Source of the DNA: Bordetella parapertussis
GTDB lineage: Bacteria; Pseudomonadota; Gammaproteobacteria; Burkholderiales; SG8-39
DNA: 54,485 nt
Direction of reading: 5' to 3'
NCBI GenBank assembly: GCA_945861875.1
Contig: CAMAWC010000016.1
Coordinates: 1-54,485 of the forward strand
This document shows positions 1 through 8,407 of the stretch, in pieces. The notes under the pieces were generated by a model, which saw nothing but the letters and a program-made list of their open reading frames with translations, was not told the origin of the DNA and searched no databases. Made by a program: the position numbers and the translations under genes. Every line of letters starts with the position of its first letter. Position 1 is the first letter of the stretch.

Positions 1-198
1 CCGATGAACACGCTGGGCGTTTCAATGGGCTGCGACATCGTGCGCGTGGGCTTTGAGGACAACATCTACCTTCCCGACGGAAAGCCGGCCAAACACAACC
101 ACGAACTGGTGGCGGCGATGGCGCGCATTGCGCGCGACTTCGGGCGCGAAGTGGCCAGCGTCGACGAAGCGCGGGAGATTTTCGGTTTAGCCGCTTGA
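1..198 (+). CDS. BKACE-type beta-keto acid cleavage enzyme, C-terminal fragment
   Basis: Only the last 65 or so codons are present; the reading frame is open at base 1, so the gene begins outside the window. The piece contains VRVGFEDNIYL followed by a LVAAMARIARDFGREVAS stretch and ends EAREIFGLAA, which matches the C-terminus of the DUF849/BKACE family. These zinc enzymes cleave a beta-keto acid with acetyl-CoA (3-keto-5-aminohexanoate cleavage enzyme is the best-known member). The substrate cannot be told from this fragment because the metal and specificity residues lie upstream. It ends 86 bases before the FKBP gene, which has its own promoter-like sequence. Confidence 0.75.
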   Translation, partial: PMNTLGVSMGCDIVRVGFEDNIYLPDGKPAKHNHELVAAMARIARDFGREVASVDEAREIFGLAA

Positions 199-210
199 GC
201 GGGAACTTTC

Positions 211-219
211 TGCTATAAC
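211..219 (+). promoter_or_regulatory. extended -10 promoter for the FKBP gene (predicted)
   Basis: TGCTATAAC is a TGn extended -10 with a near-consensus hexamer (TATAAC, 214-219), just after the upstream stop codon and about 65 bases before the FKBP start. No good -35 is seen at 16-18 bases, which fits the extended -10 class. Inferred from sequence only. Confidence 0.4.
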
Positions 220-284
220 GCACCGGGTCGGCAAGACGCCCGCGATCCTTGCTCCACACATCCAATCAAAATAGAAAGCACATC

Positions 285-692
285 ATGAAACGCTTTTGCC
301 TCGCCCTGCTGCTCGCCCTTGCCCTCCCCTCCACCTTCGCCATTGCCGCCGACGCCCTGATCAAAAAAGACACCGTGATCGGCACTGGCAAGGAAGCGGT
401 CGCCGGCAAGGACGTGGTGGTGCATTACACCGGCTGGCTGCACAATCCGTCGGCCGCGGATTTGCACGGCGCCAAGTTTGACAGCTCGGTCGGGCGCGGG
501 CCGTTCACCTTTGCGCTTGGCGGGGGACGCGTCATCAAGGGCTGGGATGAGGGCGTGGCCGGCATGAAGGTCGGCGGCAAACGCACGCTGATCATCCCGG
601 CCGGGATGGCTTACGGCAAACGCGGCGCCGCCGGCGTGATCCCACCCGATGCGACGCTGGTGTTTGACGTGGAGTTGCTCGACGTCAAATAA
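285..692 (+). CDS. FKBP-type peptidyl-prolyl cis-trans isomerase, exported
   Basis: A 135-residue protein with an N-terminal signal peptide (MKRFC, a Leu/Ala core, likely cleavage after about residue 21, AIA/AD), followed by one complete FKBP domain. Visible FKBP signatures are VVVHYTGWL, FDSSVGRGPFTFALG, VIKGWDEGVAGMKVGGKRTLIIP, and the final VFDVELLDVK strand. It should speed prolyl isomerisation of folding proteins in the periplasm. The ATG at 285 is chosen over an upstream in-frame TTG (249) because it starts the signal peptide and has AGAAAG just upstream. The gene is monocistronic: it has its own promoter and ends before a bidirectional terminator. Confidence 0.9.
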   Translation: MKRFCLALLLALALPSTFAIAADALIKKDTVIGTGKEAVAGKDVVVHYTGWLHNPSAADLHGAKFDSSVGRGPFTFALGGGRVIKGWDEGVAGMKVGGKRTLIIPAGMAYGKRGAAGVIPPDATLVFDVELLDVK

Positions 693-699
693 AGCAGTC

Positions 700-812
700 G
701 TCATTTCGAGGAGGCGAAGCCGACGCGGCAATCTTGTGGCATTGCGGTGTACGTCACAAGAGCGATGAGATTGCTTCGCGAAGTTTATCCCCGGAGGGGA
801 CTTCGCAATGAC
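700..812. repeat. dispersed palindromic element, GTCATT...AATGAC family (copy 1)
   Basis: The stretch opens with GTCATTTCGAGGAGGCGAAGC and closes with ACTTCGCAATGAC, so its ends are inverted repeats. An inner pair, CGGCAATCTTG and GAGATTGCTTCG, adds further self-complementarity. It lies in the spacer after the FKBP gene. The same GTCATT/AATGAC ends recur at 15510, 26196, 29682, 31735 and 38039 with different interiors. Confidence 0.7.
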
Positions 813-823
813 AGCATTCCAAT

Positions 824-851
824 AAAAAAAGGGGGCATCGCCCCCTTTTTT
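824..851. terminator. bidirectional intrinsic terminator
   Basis: AAAAAAA-GGGGGC-AT-CGCCCCC-TTTTTT: a GC-rich stem with a tiny loop flanked by A and T tracts, so it can stop transcription from both sides. It sits between the FKBP gene (+) and the convergent Gly-rich protein gene (-). Confidence 0.85.
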
Positions 852-866
852 ATTTGGCCGCAAAGC

Positions 867-1331
867 TTACGGTCCGGGCTTGCGCGGTCCGGCCTGGCGG
901 TTGCGCGCCTGCTTGAAGGATTTCTTGCCCTGGCGGCCACCACCACCGCCGCCGCCGCCCCCTCCACCACCGCGCGGCTGGTTGCCACCGGCCGATGCGT
1001 CCCGGCGCTGGCCCTGGCCGTCGCGACGGGGCGACTGACTTTGCCCCGGGTTCTGACCCTGGCCGTTGTCGCGGTTGGCCGAGGCCATGCTGATCTCGAG
1101 CTCGTTGAGTTCATCCCATTGCGCGTCGGTGCGCTCGCGCTCGGGAATGGCCATCAATTCTTTCATGCGCTGGCGCGGGCCGTTGTTGTTGTTCTGCTGG
1201 CGCTGCTGGCGCGCCTCGGCGGTCTGCTCGACGGGCAGGGCCTCGTTGCCCGGCTCGGGCTGGTTGGCTGGATTGGGCTGGTTGGTTTGCATCGGTTCCA
1301 TATTTTCCATATCGGGCTCTTTTGAATTCAT
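867..1331 (-). CDS. hypothetical protein with Gly-rich tract and basic tail
   Basis: I do not recognise a family. The 154-residue protein is low complexity: an N-terminal Met/Asn/Gln/Pro-rich part (NQPNPANQPEPGN), a central charged segment (ARQQRQQNNNNGPRQRMKELMAIPERERTDAQWDELNELE) that could form a helix, a run of about 12 glycines, and a very basic tail (RQGKKSFKQARNRQAGPRKPGP). The Gly-rich plus Arg/Lys-rich end resembles flexible nucleic-acid-binding tails, but that is inference. ATG at 1331 is used; ATG at 1310 has a better-placed AAAGAG and would give a protein seven residues shorter. Its product runs toward the shared terminator at 824-851. Codon use matches neighbours, so it is probably a real gene. 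Confidence 0.6.
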   Translation of the reverse strand: MNSKEPDMENMEPMQTNQPNPANQPEPGNEALPVEQTAEARQQRQQNNNNGPRQRMKELMAIPERERTDAQWDELNELEISMASANRDNGQGQNPGQSQSPRRDGQGQRRDASAGGNQPRGGGGGGGGGGGGRQGKKSFKQARNRQAGPRKPGP

Positions 1332-1461
1332 GTGCACATTATCGCATTCCCGGGCCAATGATGGCAGGGGGGTGGTAAAAGCCGGTTTTGGGCCGGATTT
1401 CCACCCGGCGGGGTCCGGCACCGTGGCGTCCGCGCATGTTGCGCCCTAATATGGGCCCATC

Positions 1462-2658
1462 ATGAGCGCCCAAGGCCCAAACGTCGCCCCGCAAGGGCAG
1501 ATTCCGCGCGGGGTCTGGGTGCTCGGCTTTGTCAGCCTGCTGATGGATATTTCCTCGGAAATGGTGCACAGCCTGCTGCCGCTGTTCATGGTCACCGCCC
1601 TCGGGGTGAGCGCCCTTACCGTCGGCCTGATCGAGGGCCTCGCCGAGTCGACCGCGCTGATGGTCAAGGTGTTCTCCGGCGCACTGAGCGATTACCTCGG
1701 CAAACGCAAGGGGCTGGCGCTGTTCGGTTACGCCCTTGGCGCGCTGACCAAACCCTTGTTCGCCATCGCCCCCGGCGCCGGCCTGGTGCTCACCGCGCGC
1801 CTGCTCGATCGCGTCGGCAAGGGCATACGCGGCGCGCCGCGCGACGCCCTGGTGGCCGACATCACGCCGGCGCATTTGCGCGGCGCGGCCTTCGGCCTGC
1901 GCCAGTCGCTCGACACCGTCGGCGCCCTGCTCGGCCCGCTGATCGCCGTGGGCCTGATGCTGCTCTGGGCGGATGATTTTCGCGCCGTGTTCTGGGTGGC
2001 GGTGATTCCGGGCCTGATGGCCGTGGGCCTGCTGTTCTTCGGCCTGCGCGAACCAGAACGCGCGCCGGCGGCAAAGCGCACGAATCCAATCCGCCGCGAC
2101 AACCTCAGGCGTCTCTCCGCCGCCTACTGGTGGGTGGTGGCCATCGGCGCGGTGTTCACGCTGGCGCGCTTTAGCGAAGCCTTCCTCGTGCTGCGCGCGC
2201 ACCAGGGCGGCATCGCGCTTGCGCTGGTGCCGCTGGTAATGGTGGCGATGAACCTCATTTACGCGCTGTCGGCCTATCCGTTCGGCAAATTGTCCGACCG
2301 CATGAGCCACACCCGGCTGCTGGCCGTCGGCCTCGCCGTCTTGTGCGCCGCCGACCTGGTGCTCGCCAGCAGCAACCACTGGACGGTGGTGCTCGCCGGT
2401 GCCGCGCTATGGGGCGTGCATATGGGTCTCACCCAGGGCCTGCTCGCCACCATGGTCGCCGACACCGCGCCGGCTGATTTGCGCGGCACCGCCTTCGGTT
2501 TTTTCAACCTGGTGAGCGGCGTTGCCATGCTTATCGCCAGCATACTGGCCGGATGGCTGTGGGACAGCATGGGGGCGGCGGCGACCTTTTACGTCGGCGC
2601 GCTGTTTTGCGTGATCGCGCTAGCCGGCTTGCTGCGCCAGCCGCGGCGCGCGGCATGA
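1462..2658 (+). CDS. major facilitator superfamily transporter
   Basis: A 398-residue integral membrane protein with about 12 hydrophobic segments. The loop after helix 2 has an MFS motif-A-like sequence (GALSDYLGKRKG), repeated in the second half (YPFGKLSDRMSHTR), as expected from the internal duplication of the fold. Other conserved parts are ARLLDRVGKGIRGAPRDALVAD and the symmetric GAALWGVHMGLTQGLLATMVAD. It is a secondary transporter of the inner membrane, probably proton-coupled; the substrate is unknown. The gene is divergent from the Gly-rich protein gene and is followed by a strongly palindromic spacer. Confidence 0.88.
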   Translation: MSAQGPNVAPQGQIPRGVWVLGFVSLLMDISSEMVHSLLPLFMVTALGVSALTVGLIEGLAESTALMVKVFSGALSDYLGKRKGLALFGYALGALTKPLFAIAPGAGLVLTARLLDRVGKGIRGAPRDALVADITPAHLRGAAFGLRQSLDTVGALLGPLIAVGLMLLWADDFRAVFWVAVIPGLMAVGLLFFGLREPERAPAAKRTNPIRRDNLRRLSAAYWWVVAIGAVFTLARFSEAFLVLRAHQGGIALALVPLVMVAMNLIYALSAYPFGKLSDRMSHTRLLAVGLAVLCAADLVLASSNHWTVVLAGAALWGVHMGLTQGLLATMVADTAPADLRGTAFGFFNLVSGVAMLIASILAGWLWDSMGAAATFYVGALFCVIALAGLLRQPRRAA

Positions 2659-2696
2659 CAAGGGACTCGCGGTGCGGTCATAAATCCGCAGGAACA

Positions 2697-2809
2697 GGCT
2701 GGAAAGCCCCTTGCAGGGCGCGCCTCGGCCGATAGGCCGAGGCCGTTCGACGGGCGCCGAGAATTCTCGGCGGAACCCCCGTCTCACCGCCCACGGCCGG
2801 TTTCCAGCC
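2697..2809. repeat. multi-hairpin palindromic element (REP/BIME-like)
   Basis: Outer inverted arms GGCTGGAAA (2697-2705) and TTTCCAGCC (2801-2809) enclose three smaller hairpins: CCCT-TGC-AGGG (2709-2719), CCTCGGCC-GATA-GGCCGAGG (2723-2742) and an 18-base perfect palindrome CGCCGAGAATTCTCGGCG (2755-2772). Read on the minus strand, its right end starts ATCGGCTGGAAACC, the 14-mer shared with the repeats at 13501, 18088 and 29813. It lies between two convergent genes. Confidence 0.75.
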
Positions 2810-2835
2810 GATTATCCCGCGGCGAAGACAAATTG

Positions 2836-3885
2836 CTAGGAAAGCATCGCGTCGTTCCAGGTGAAAATCGCCGGCATGCCCCCGGTGTGCACAAACACCA
2901 CCGCCTCGTCCTTGCGGAACTTGCCCTCGCGAATATGGGCAATCATGGCGGCGGCGCATTTACCGGTGTAGATGGGGTCGAGGATGATGCCTTCGTGCCG
3001 GCCGAACAGCTGCACGGCCTCGTTGCCCGCTTCGCTGGGGATGCCATAGCCCTTGTCGACGAAATTGTCGTAGTTGATGATGTCCTCCGGGTCAACCGTT
3101 ACCGCAAGCCCGAGCAGCGCCGCGGTCTGGTTGGCGATGGACGCAGTGCGATTGGGCACGTCGTGTTTGTGGCTGGCGGTCACCCCGCGCATGCCGAAGC
3201 GCCCGCCAAGCGCCTTTTTGGCCAGTGCAACGCCGGCCTGCCCTTTCCCGCCGGAGGACATGTACAGGCAGTCGGCCTCGACACCCTCGGCGTGCAGCTG
3301 GTCCAGCATTTCCATGGTGGCATCGAGATAGGCGAGTGCCGAAGCGACGTCGAACATCGGATTGTCGTTGAGAATGTAGGGGCGGCCGCCGGCGGCGCGC
3401 AGCTCGCGCGCCGTTTCGTCCATCAGCACGCGCTGCGTCGCGGCATCGGGCGCAAAACGCACTTCGGCGCCCAGCACATAATCGAGCAGCAGATTGCCCT
3501 GCACCACCGGCGGCCGCTCACCCTCCAGAACGAGGATGGTGCGCAGGCCCAGCTTATTGCAGGCGCCGACGGTCTGGCGCGCCGAATTGGACTGCAGGTC
3601 GAGGCCGACGATGACGGTGTCGGGGTTTTCCTCCAGCGCCCGCGCAAGGCGGAATTCCAGGTTGCGCAGCTTGTTGCCCCCCAGCGCCACGCCCGTCATG
3701 TCATCGCGCTTGACGAAAATGCGCGGTCCGCCCAGATGCTTTGCCAGGTTGGGCGCCTCCATCATCGGGGTCGGCCGCACCGCGATACGCAGCCGCGGAA
3801 TGCGCGCGATTCGCTCGCGCATGGCGGCGAACAACCGGTAATCGGCTGCAGGCTTGCCCGCTGCTTGGGGGATCACTTTTTGCAT
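2836..3885 (-). CDS. PLP-dependent deaminase, D-cysteine desulfhydrase/ACC deaminase family
   Basis: A 349-residue member of the fold-type II PLP family. The PLP lysine is in GVALGGNKLRNLE (K72). SNSARQTVGACNKLGL and the Gly/Ser-rich phosphate-binding segment YMSSGGKGQAG follow, and the C-terminal FVHTGGMPAIF motif is typical of D-cysteine desulfhydrase and ACC deaminase. These enzymes release ammonia (and H2S or 2-oxobutyrate) from small amino acids. The true substrate is uncertain; the operon context suggests an amino compound other than ACC. It is the last gene of the iclR-led operon, 19 bases after the aldo/keto reductase. Confidence 0.85.
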   Translation of the reverse strand: MQKVIPQAAGKPAADYRLFAAMRERIARIPRLRIAVRPTPMMEAPNLAKHLGGPRIFVKRDDMTGVALGGNKLRNLEFRLARALEENPDTVIVGLDLQSNSARQTVGACNKLGLRTILVLEGERPPVVQGNLLLDYVLGAEVRFAPDAATQRVLMDETARELRAAGGRPYILNDNPMFDVASALAYLDATMEMLDQLHAEGVEADCLYMSSGGKGQAGVALAKKALGGRFGMRGVTASHKHDVPNRTASIANQTAALLGLAVTVDPEDIINYDNFVDKGYGIPSEAGNEAVQLFGRHEGIILDPIYTGKCAAAMIAHIREGKFRKDEAVVFVHTGGMPAIFTWNDAMLS

Positions 3886-3904
3886 CGGGATTCTTTCAGG
3901 CGGT

Positions 3905-4915
3905 TTATGACGGGGTCGGGGCCGCTTCCGGGATCAGGCCCTCGCGACGCAGGTCCTGCCAGAAGGCCTGCGGGATCGCGTGGCGCATCTTGGCCACCGC
4001 GTCCTGCCAATGGCCGGTGCTCTTGACGCCAGCCAGAACCACCTCGACGGCCGGATGTGCCAGCGGGAACTGCAGCGCTGCTGCGCGCAGAGGCACGGAA
4101 TGGCGGTCGCACACCACTTCAATGGCAGCGACGCGCGCCACGAGTTCTGCGGCCGCCGGCTCGTAATTGAAACGCACCGGTTGCGCGGCCGGCTTCACGC
4201 CGGTGGCGAGGATGCCAGAGTTAAAAGGCCCGCCGATGGCGACACGCACGCCGCGCGCCTCGCACAAGGGGAGCAGTTCGGGCAGCGCACCATGGTCGAG
4301 CAGCGTGTAGCGCCCGGCGAGCAGCAGGCAGTCGAGTTCGGCTTCGCGCAGTATCTCCAAGCAGGTGGGCCAGTGGCTGACGGCCACGCCGATGTGGCGC
4401 ACGAGGCCCTCGCGGCGCAGTTGCTGCAGGCCCGGAATGGCCTCGGCAATGACCTGGCGGATCACGTGCGGCGCACGCTCGCCGTGCGTCATCACGCTGC
4501 AGTCATGCACGAAGGCTATGTCGATGCGCTCAAGGCCCATGCGCGCAAGGCTGTCCTCGATGCTGCGGCGCACGCCTGACGCCGAGTAGTCGAAGTGCTG
4601 CCGGAACGGCAGCCCGTCGACGTAGGCGAGGTAGTCGCGCGGCGCATTGGCGTCCGGGGTCAGCAGGCGCCCGACCTTGGTCGACACCACCACCGAGTCG
4701 CGCGGCAGGCCGGCCAGCATGCGACCGAAGCGCTGCTCGCTGCGACCGTGGCCGTAATGCGGCGCGGTGTCGAAGGTCACGCAGCCGTCGGCGGCAATCG
4801 CCTGCAGCACCTCCTGCGCGGCCTCGTCGCTGATGGCCGAGTACATGTTGCCGACCGGCGCACCGCCCAGGCCCATGGCGAGCCCGCCGCGCGTGGCGGC
4901 GAACACGCGCTTCAT
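3905..4915 (-). CDS. aldo/keto reductase, D-threo-aldose/pyridoxal dehydrogenase type
   Basis: A 336-residue TIM-barrel NAD(P)-dependent oxidoreductase. The catalytic tetrad is visible as D49 and Y54 (FDTAPHYGHG), K80 (VVSTKVGRLL) and H137 (DIAFVHDCS). The N-terminal GLGGAPVGN and the SGVRRSIEDSLARMGLERID stretch place it with the L-fucose/D-threo-aldose 1-dehydrogenase and pyridoxal 4-dehydrogenase branch. The start at 4915 is fixed by an ATGA overlap with the stop of the Bug receptor gene upstream (4912-4915), implying translational coupling. It probably oxidises or reduces an intermediate of the operon's pathway. Confidence 0.87.
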   Translation of the reverse strand: MKRVFAATRGGLAMGLGGAPVGNMYSAISDEAAQEVLQAIAADGCVTFDTAPHYGHGRSEQRFGRMLAGLPRDSVVVSTKVGRLLTPDANAPRDYLAYVDGLPFRQHFDYSASGVRRSIEDSLARMGLERIDIAFVHDCSVMTHGERAPHVIRQVIAEAIPGLQQLRREGLVRHIGVAVSHWPTCLEILREAELDCLLLAGRYTLLDHGALPELLPLCEARGVRVAIGGPFNSGILATGVKPAAQPVRFNYEPAAAELVARVAAIEVVCDRHSVPLRAAALQFPLAHPAVEVVLAGVKSTGHWQDAVAKMRHAIPQAFWQDLRREGLIPEAAPTPS

Positions 4916-5889
4916 TGCGGTGTCAGACCGGCAGCCTGAATCAGCTGGGTCCACATGGCGACGTTGGACGCCATGGTGTCGCGCAGCGCCGCGGGCACGG
5001 CGTACTTGGTGTCATAGAGCGTGGCATCCCAGGAGTTCATTTTCGAGATCACGTCGGGATCGCGGATCGCCGCCTGCAACGCACCCGACAGCTTGTCGAT
5101 GATGGGCTTTGGCGTGCCGGCCGGCGCGAACAGGCCGTACCAGACGGTCATAGCACCCAGGTCGTTCAAGCCGCCCTCGGCCGAATAGGGCACCGACGGC
5201 AGGCTGGAGATGCGCTTGTTGCCGGTGACGACAAATGCATTAACCGCGCCGCCCTTGACCTGGGCCACGCTGCCGCCGGTGCTGTCGCACATCAGGTCGA
5301 CTCGGCCGCTCTGGATGTCCACGTAGGCCGGGGCTGAACCCTTGTACTGCACCATGGTCACCTTGGCGCCGACGGCCTTCTCGAACAGCATCGCGCACAG
5401 GTGCGTGCCGCTGCCCATGCCCGAGGAGGCCATGGTCACCTTGTCCTTGTTCTGGCGCACGTACTCGATCAGTTCCTTCGAGTTTTTTGCCGGCAGATGC
5501 TTGCCGCCCACCACCAGCATCGGGATCTCGGCAATGAGGCCGATGTGCTCGTAGCTCTTGACCGGGTCGAACTGCAGGTTCTTGTACAGCGCCGGCGCCG
5601 TCGACAGCCCGATATGGTTCATCAGGATGGTGTAGCCGTCCGGCGCCGCCTGCGCCACCTGGCGCGAACCGAGCACGCTGCCGGCGCCGGTGACATTGGC
5701 CACCGTCACCGGCTGACCAAGGCTCTTGCGCAGAGAATCGGCCAGCACACGCGCCATCAGGTCGGCGCCGCCGCCGACAGCGTAGGGCATGACCAGCGTG
5801 ATGGGCTTGGACGGCCACGCGTCCTGCGCAGACGCAGTCCCGGCAAGCAGTAACAGTCCTGCAATGGTGCTCAACAGTTGCTTTTTCAT
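4912..5889 (-). CDS. Bug/TctC-family periplasmic solute-binding receptor (1)
   Basis: A 325-residue protein with a clear signal peptide (MKKQLLSTIAGLLLLAGTASAQ) followed by the Bug/TctC fold: AWPSKPITLVMPYAVGGGADLMARV, ANVTGAGSVLGSRQVAQAAPDGYT, and a C-terminal LFAPAGTPKPIIDKL. Bug proteins bind small acids and related compounds in the periplasm and usually deliver them to a TctAB membrane pair; no TctAB is encoded here. AGGAGA precedes the ATG at 5889. Its place between the aminotransferase and aldo/keto reductase genes suggests that it captures the substrate of this pathway. Confidence 0.9.
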   Translation of the reverse strand: MKKQLLSTIAGLLLLAGTASAQDAWPSKPITLVMPYAVGGGADLMARVLADSLRKSLGQPVTVANVTGAGSVLGSRQVAQAAPDGYTILMNHIGLSTAPALYKNLQFDPVKSYEHIGLIAEIPMLVVGGKHLPAKNSKELIEYVRQNKDKVTMASSGMGSGTHLCAMLFEKAVGAKVTMVQYKGSAPAYVDIQSGRVDLMCDSTGGSVAQVKGGAVNAFVVTGNKRISSLPSVPYSAEGGLNDLGAMTVWYGLFAPAGTPKPIIDKLSGALQAAIRDPDVISKMNSWDATLYDTKYAVPAALRDTMASNVAMWTQLIQAAGLTPQ

Positions 5890-5947
5890 GTTGCGTCTCC
5901 TGGTGGTTGGTGCAACGGCATTCCGTCCTTTTACCCCTGTTGCGCTG

Positions 5948-7276
5948 TCAGGCCCGGTGCATGCGATTGGCAATCACATGCTCGATGCGCTCCAGCGTCT
6001 GGTCGATATCCTGCTCGGTGTGCGCGGCCGACACGCGTCCTTCAGAGCCCGGCTTGAAAGCCACGCCCTGGGTCATCAGCGCGATGTGGTACTGGCGGCG
6101 CGTGGCCGACTCGCCGGCCGCCTCCTCGCGGTGGTCGCGCGGCGGCCTGTCGAGGCCAAAGTAGACCTGGAACAGGCAGCCGATCTGGTTGACCACCGCC
6201 TGTTCGCCATGGCGCGCCAGGATGTCGCGGATCCCGGCCGCGGCACGTTCGGCCAGTACGGCGGCCTGTTTCTGCGGCTTGCCGTCGGCGAGCTGTTCCA
6301 GAGTGGCGAGCCCCGCCGCCATCACGGCGACGTTGCCGCTGTAGGTACCAAAAATCTCGACGCGCTTCTCCTGCGGGCGTTTCGGGTCGAGCACGTCCAT
6401 CACCTTCTGCCGGCCCGCCACAGCGCCGACCGGGAAACCGCCGCCCAGCACCTTGCCCAGTAGCGTGATGTCGGGCAGCACGCCGATCAGCTCCTGCACA
6501 CCGCCCGGCGCCATGCGAAAGCCGGTGACAATCTCGTCATAGATGAGCACCGCACCCAGTTCGTCGCAGATGCGGCGCAGGCCGCGCAGGAACGCCGGCT
6601 CCGCCGCAATCACGCCCGAAATGGGTTCAAGGATGACGCCTGCCAGGTCATCGGCGTGGCGGCGCAGGATCGCCTCGGTGCGCTCCAGGTCGTTGTAAGG
6701 GCAGACCAGCGTGTCGGCGTAGGCCGCCGGCGGGATGCCGCTGCAGTCTGGACGGTCGAAGGGCGAACGAAACCCCATGTGCAGGCCGTCGATGACGCCG
6801 TGGAACGTACCCTCGAAACGCGCGATCTTGTTGCGGCCGGTGTAACCGCGCGCCACGCGCAGCGAATGCGCCGCCGCTTCAGAGCCCGAGTTGGTGAAAC
6901 GCACCAGTTCAGCCGAGGGCACCATGTCGACCACCTTGGCCGCGAGCCTGCCGATGAGGTCGTGGCTCATGCCGAAATGCGTGCCGCGCTTGAGCACCGC
7001 CGAAACCGCGTCGGCGACTTTCGCATTGGCATGGCCCATGAACATGGTGCCGTTAGCCACCCAGTAATCGATGTACTCGTTGCCGTCGACGTCGGTCAGG
7101 CGGCAGCCGGACGCATGGTCGATGTGCAGCGGATAAGGCGGCCAGAACCGGTTGGAGTGCGTGACCCCGCCCGGAAGCACCTTCAGCGCCTCGGCGTGCA
7201 GGCGCGCGGAACCCGGCGTCCGCTTGCGGTACAGCGCCTCGGTGGCGGCGAAACCGGCGGTGGCGGGTTCAGGCAT
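5948..7276 (-). CDS. class-III aminotransferase, glutamate-1-semialdehyde aminomutase-like
   Basis: A 442-residue fold-type I PLP enzyme. The PLP lysine is K275 in LLGKVLGGGFP, with D247/E248 in LIYDEIVTGFR, and the SGSEAAAHSLRVARGYTGRNK segment binds the cofactor phosphate. The sequence is closest in style to HemL-like enzymes (LPGGVTHSNRF at the N-terminus) but sits in a catabolic operon, so it is more likely a transaminase or aminomutase for the operon's substrate than a second tetrapyrrole enzyme. The start at 7276 overlaps the upstream amidohydrolase gene by 8 bases; an upstream start would lengthen the overlap. Confidence 0.83.
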   Translation of the reverse strand: MPEPATAGFAATEALYRKRTPGSARLHAEALKVLPGGVTHSNRFWPPYPLHIDHASGCRLTDVDGNEYIDYWVANGTMFMGHANAKVADAVSAVLKRGTHFGMSHDLIGRLAAKVVDMVPSAELVRFTNSGSEAAAHSLRVARGYTGRNKIARFEGTFHGVIDGLHMGFRSPFDRPDCSGIPPAAYADTLVCPYNDLERTEAILRRHADDLAGVILEPISGVIAAEPAFLRGLRRICDELGAVLIYDEIVTGFRMAPGGVQELIGVLPDITLLGKVLGGGFPVGAVAGRQKVMDVLDPKRPQEKRVEIFGTYSGNVAVMAAGLATLEQLADGKPQKQAAVLAERAAAGIRDILARHGEQAVVNQIGCLFQVYFGLDRPPRDHREEAAGESATRRQYHIALMTQGVAFKPGSEGRVSAAHTEQDIDQTLERIEHVIANRMHRA

Positions 7277-8393
7277 GCCGCGGCTCCGGCGAAATGCCTG
7301 CTGGCTGGATCGAGAAATAGAGCTCGTCGGCATTGCGGCCGAGGATCATGTCCATATCCGATGGCGCAATGAAGGTGCAGTACTTGCGCAGGTAATTGAG
7401 CGACTGCGCGTAGGTACAGCTCCGCTCAATGTTGGGCATGTCGGCACCCCACATGAATTTGCTCGGCCCGGCACGCTTCAGGGCTTCGCGGATGATCGGC
7501 TGCGCCTCCACATAGGGGTACTCCCAGCCGCTGCCGTACAGGATGGGAAACAGGAACTCGGTGGTCACCATCGGGTGGCGGATCAGCGCCCACAACTCCT
7601 CGGGAATCACGCCGGGCGAACTGAACGCGCTGCCCGGGAACCCGTGCGTGAGCACGTGGCGGATGCGCGGGAAGCGCTTGATCAGGTTGTGCAGGCGCAT
7701 CACCTCTTCCATGTAGGCGGCATGGCTGGTGCGCTTGACCGCCACGCGGATGTCCCACAGCACCGGGATCCCGAGCGCCTGCACCTCCTCCCAGAATCGC
7801 TCGTACTTCGCGTCGTCGAGGTGATTCTCGTAGTTGCTGTTGCCATAGCCGTTGCACTCGAAGTACAGTGCCGTCAGCCCGAGGTCCTTCACCGCATGGC
7901 GCAGCGCGTCGATCTGCACCTTGCTGTCGGCGGCATCCTCGTCCACCGCGGTGCAGGCACGGAACTTGTGCGGCCAGCGGCGCACGCAGTCGGACAGGTA
8001 CTCATTGGTGAGCCCGTACATCTTGGCGAACTGCAGCATGCCCTTTCCGACGCCGACATACTGCATCTGCGCCAGCATGCGCTCGGGTTTGGACTCCATC
8101 ACCTCCAGCGACACCGGGAAGAACTGTATGTAATAGGCCTCGCCATCGTGCTCCCACTCGAAGCGGCCGTAGGGTCCGACACGAAAATTGACGTCGAGCA
8201 ACCCGGGAAAGCCCGGCGTCTTGCCGTCCCACAGGGTGGGGCCCCCGGCAAGACCATTGTCGCGGAACCGCCGCCCGCCCTGCGGGTGCGTGGTCATGTG
8301 CCGCTGCAGGAAACGCAGGTGGTCGGCCTCCGATGCGTAGATGCCCTTGTTACTGACATAGGGAAATGCGTGGGCGTGGGCGTCAACGATCAT
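7269..8393 (-). CDS. amidohydrolase-2 family metal-dependent hydrolase/decarboxylase
   Basis: A 374-residue TIM-barrel protein. The metal-binding HxH is at the very N-terminus (MIVDAHAHAF, H6 and H8); a later His lies in RHVLTHGFPGSAF, and the barrel-end Asp is in MWGADMPN. This is the ACMS-decarboxylase/amidohydrolase-2 group, which hydrolyses lactone or amide bonds or decarboxylates acids. AAGGAG lies ten bases before the ATG at 8393, which decides the start over an upstream one. It is the second gene of the operon, directly after iclR, so it may act early in the pathway. Confidence 0.83.
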   Translation of the reverse strand: MIVDAHAHAFPYVSNKGIYASEADHLRFLQRHMTTHPQGGRRFRDNGLAGGPTLWDGKTPGFPGLLDVNFRVGPYGRFEWEHDGEAYYIQFFPVSLEVMESKPERMLAQMQYVGVGKGMLQFAKMYGLTNEYLSDCVRRWPHKFRACTAVDEDAADSKVQIDALRHAVKDLGLTALYFECNGYGNSNYENHLDDAKYERFWEEVQALGIPVLWDIRVAVKRTSHAAYMEEVMRLHNLIKRFPRIRHVLTHGFPGSAFSSPGVIPEELWALIRHPMVTTEFLFPILYGSGWEYPYVEAQPIIREALKRAGPSKFMWGADMPNIERSCTYAQSLNYLRKYCTFIAPSDMDMILGRNADELYFSIQPAGISPEPRHA

Positions 8394-8407
8394 GCCGGGT
8401 AACTCCT

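Noticed and set aside
5948-7276. hemL (tetrapyrrole synthesis) as the name of the aminotransferase
   Set aside because: Although HemL-like, it lies in a catabolic operon and the N-terminus differs; the specific name is not justified.
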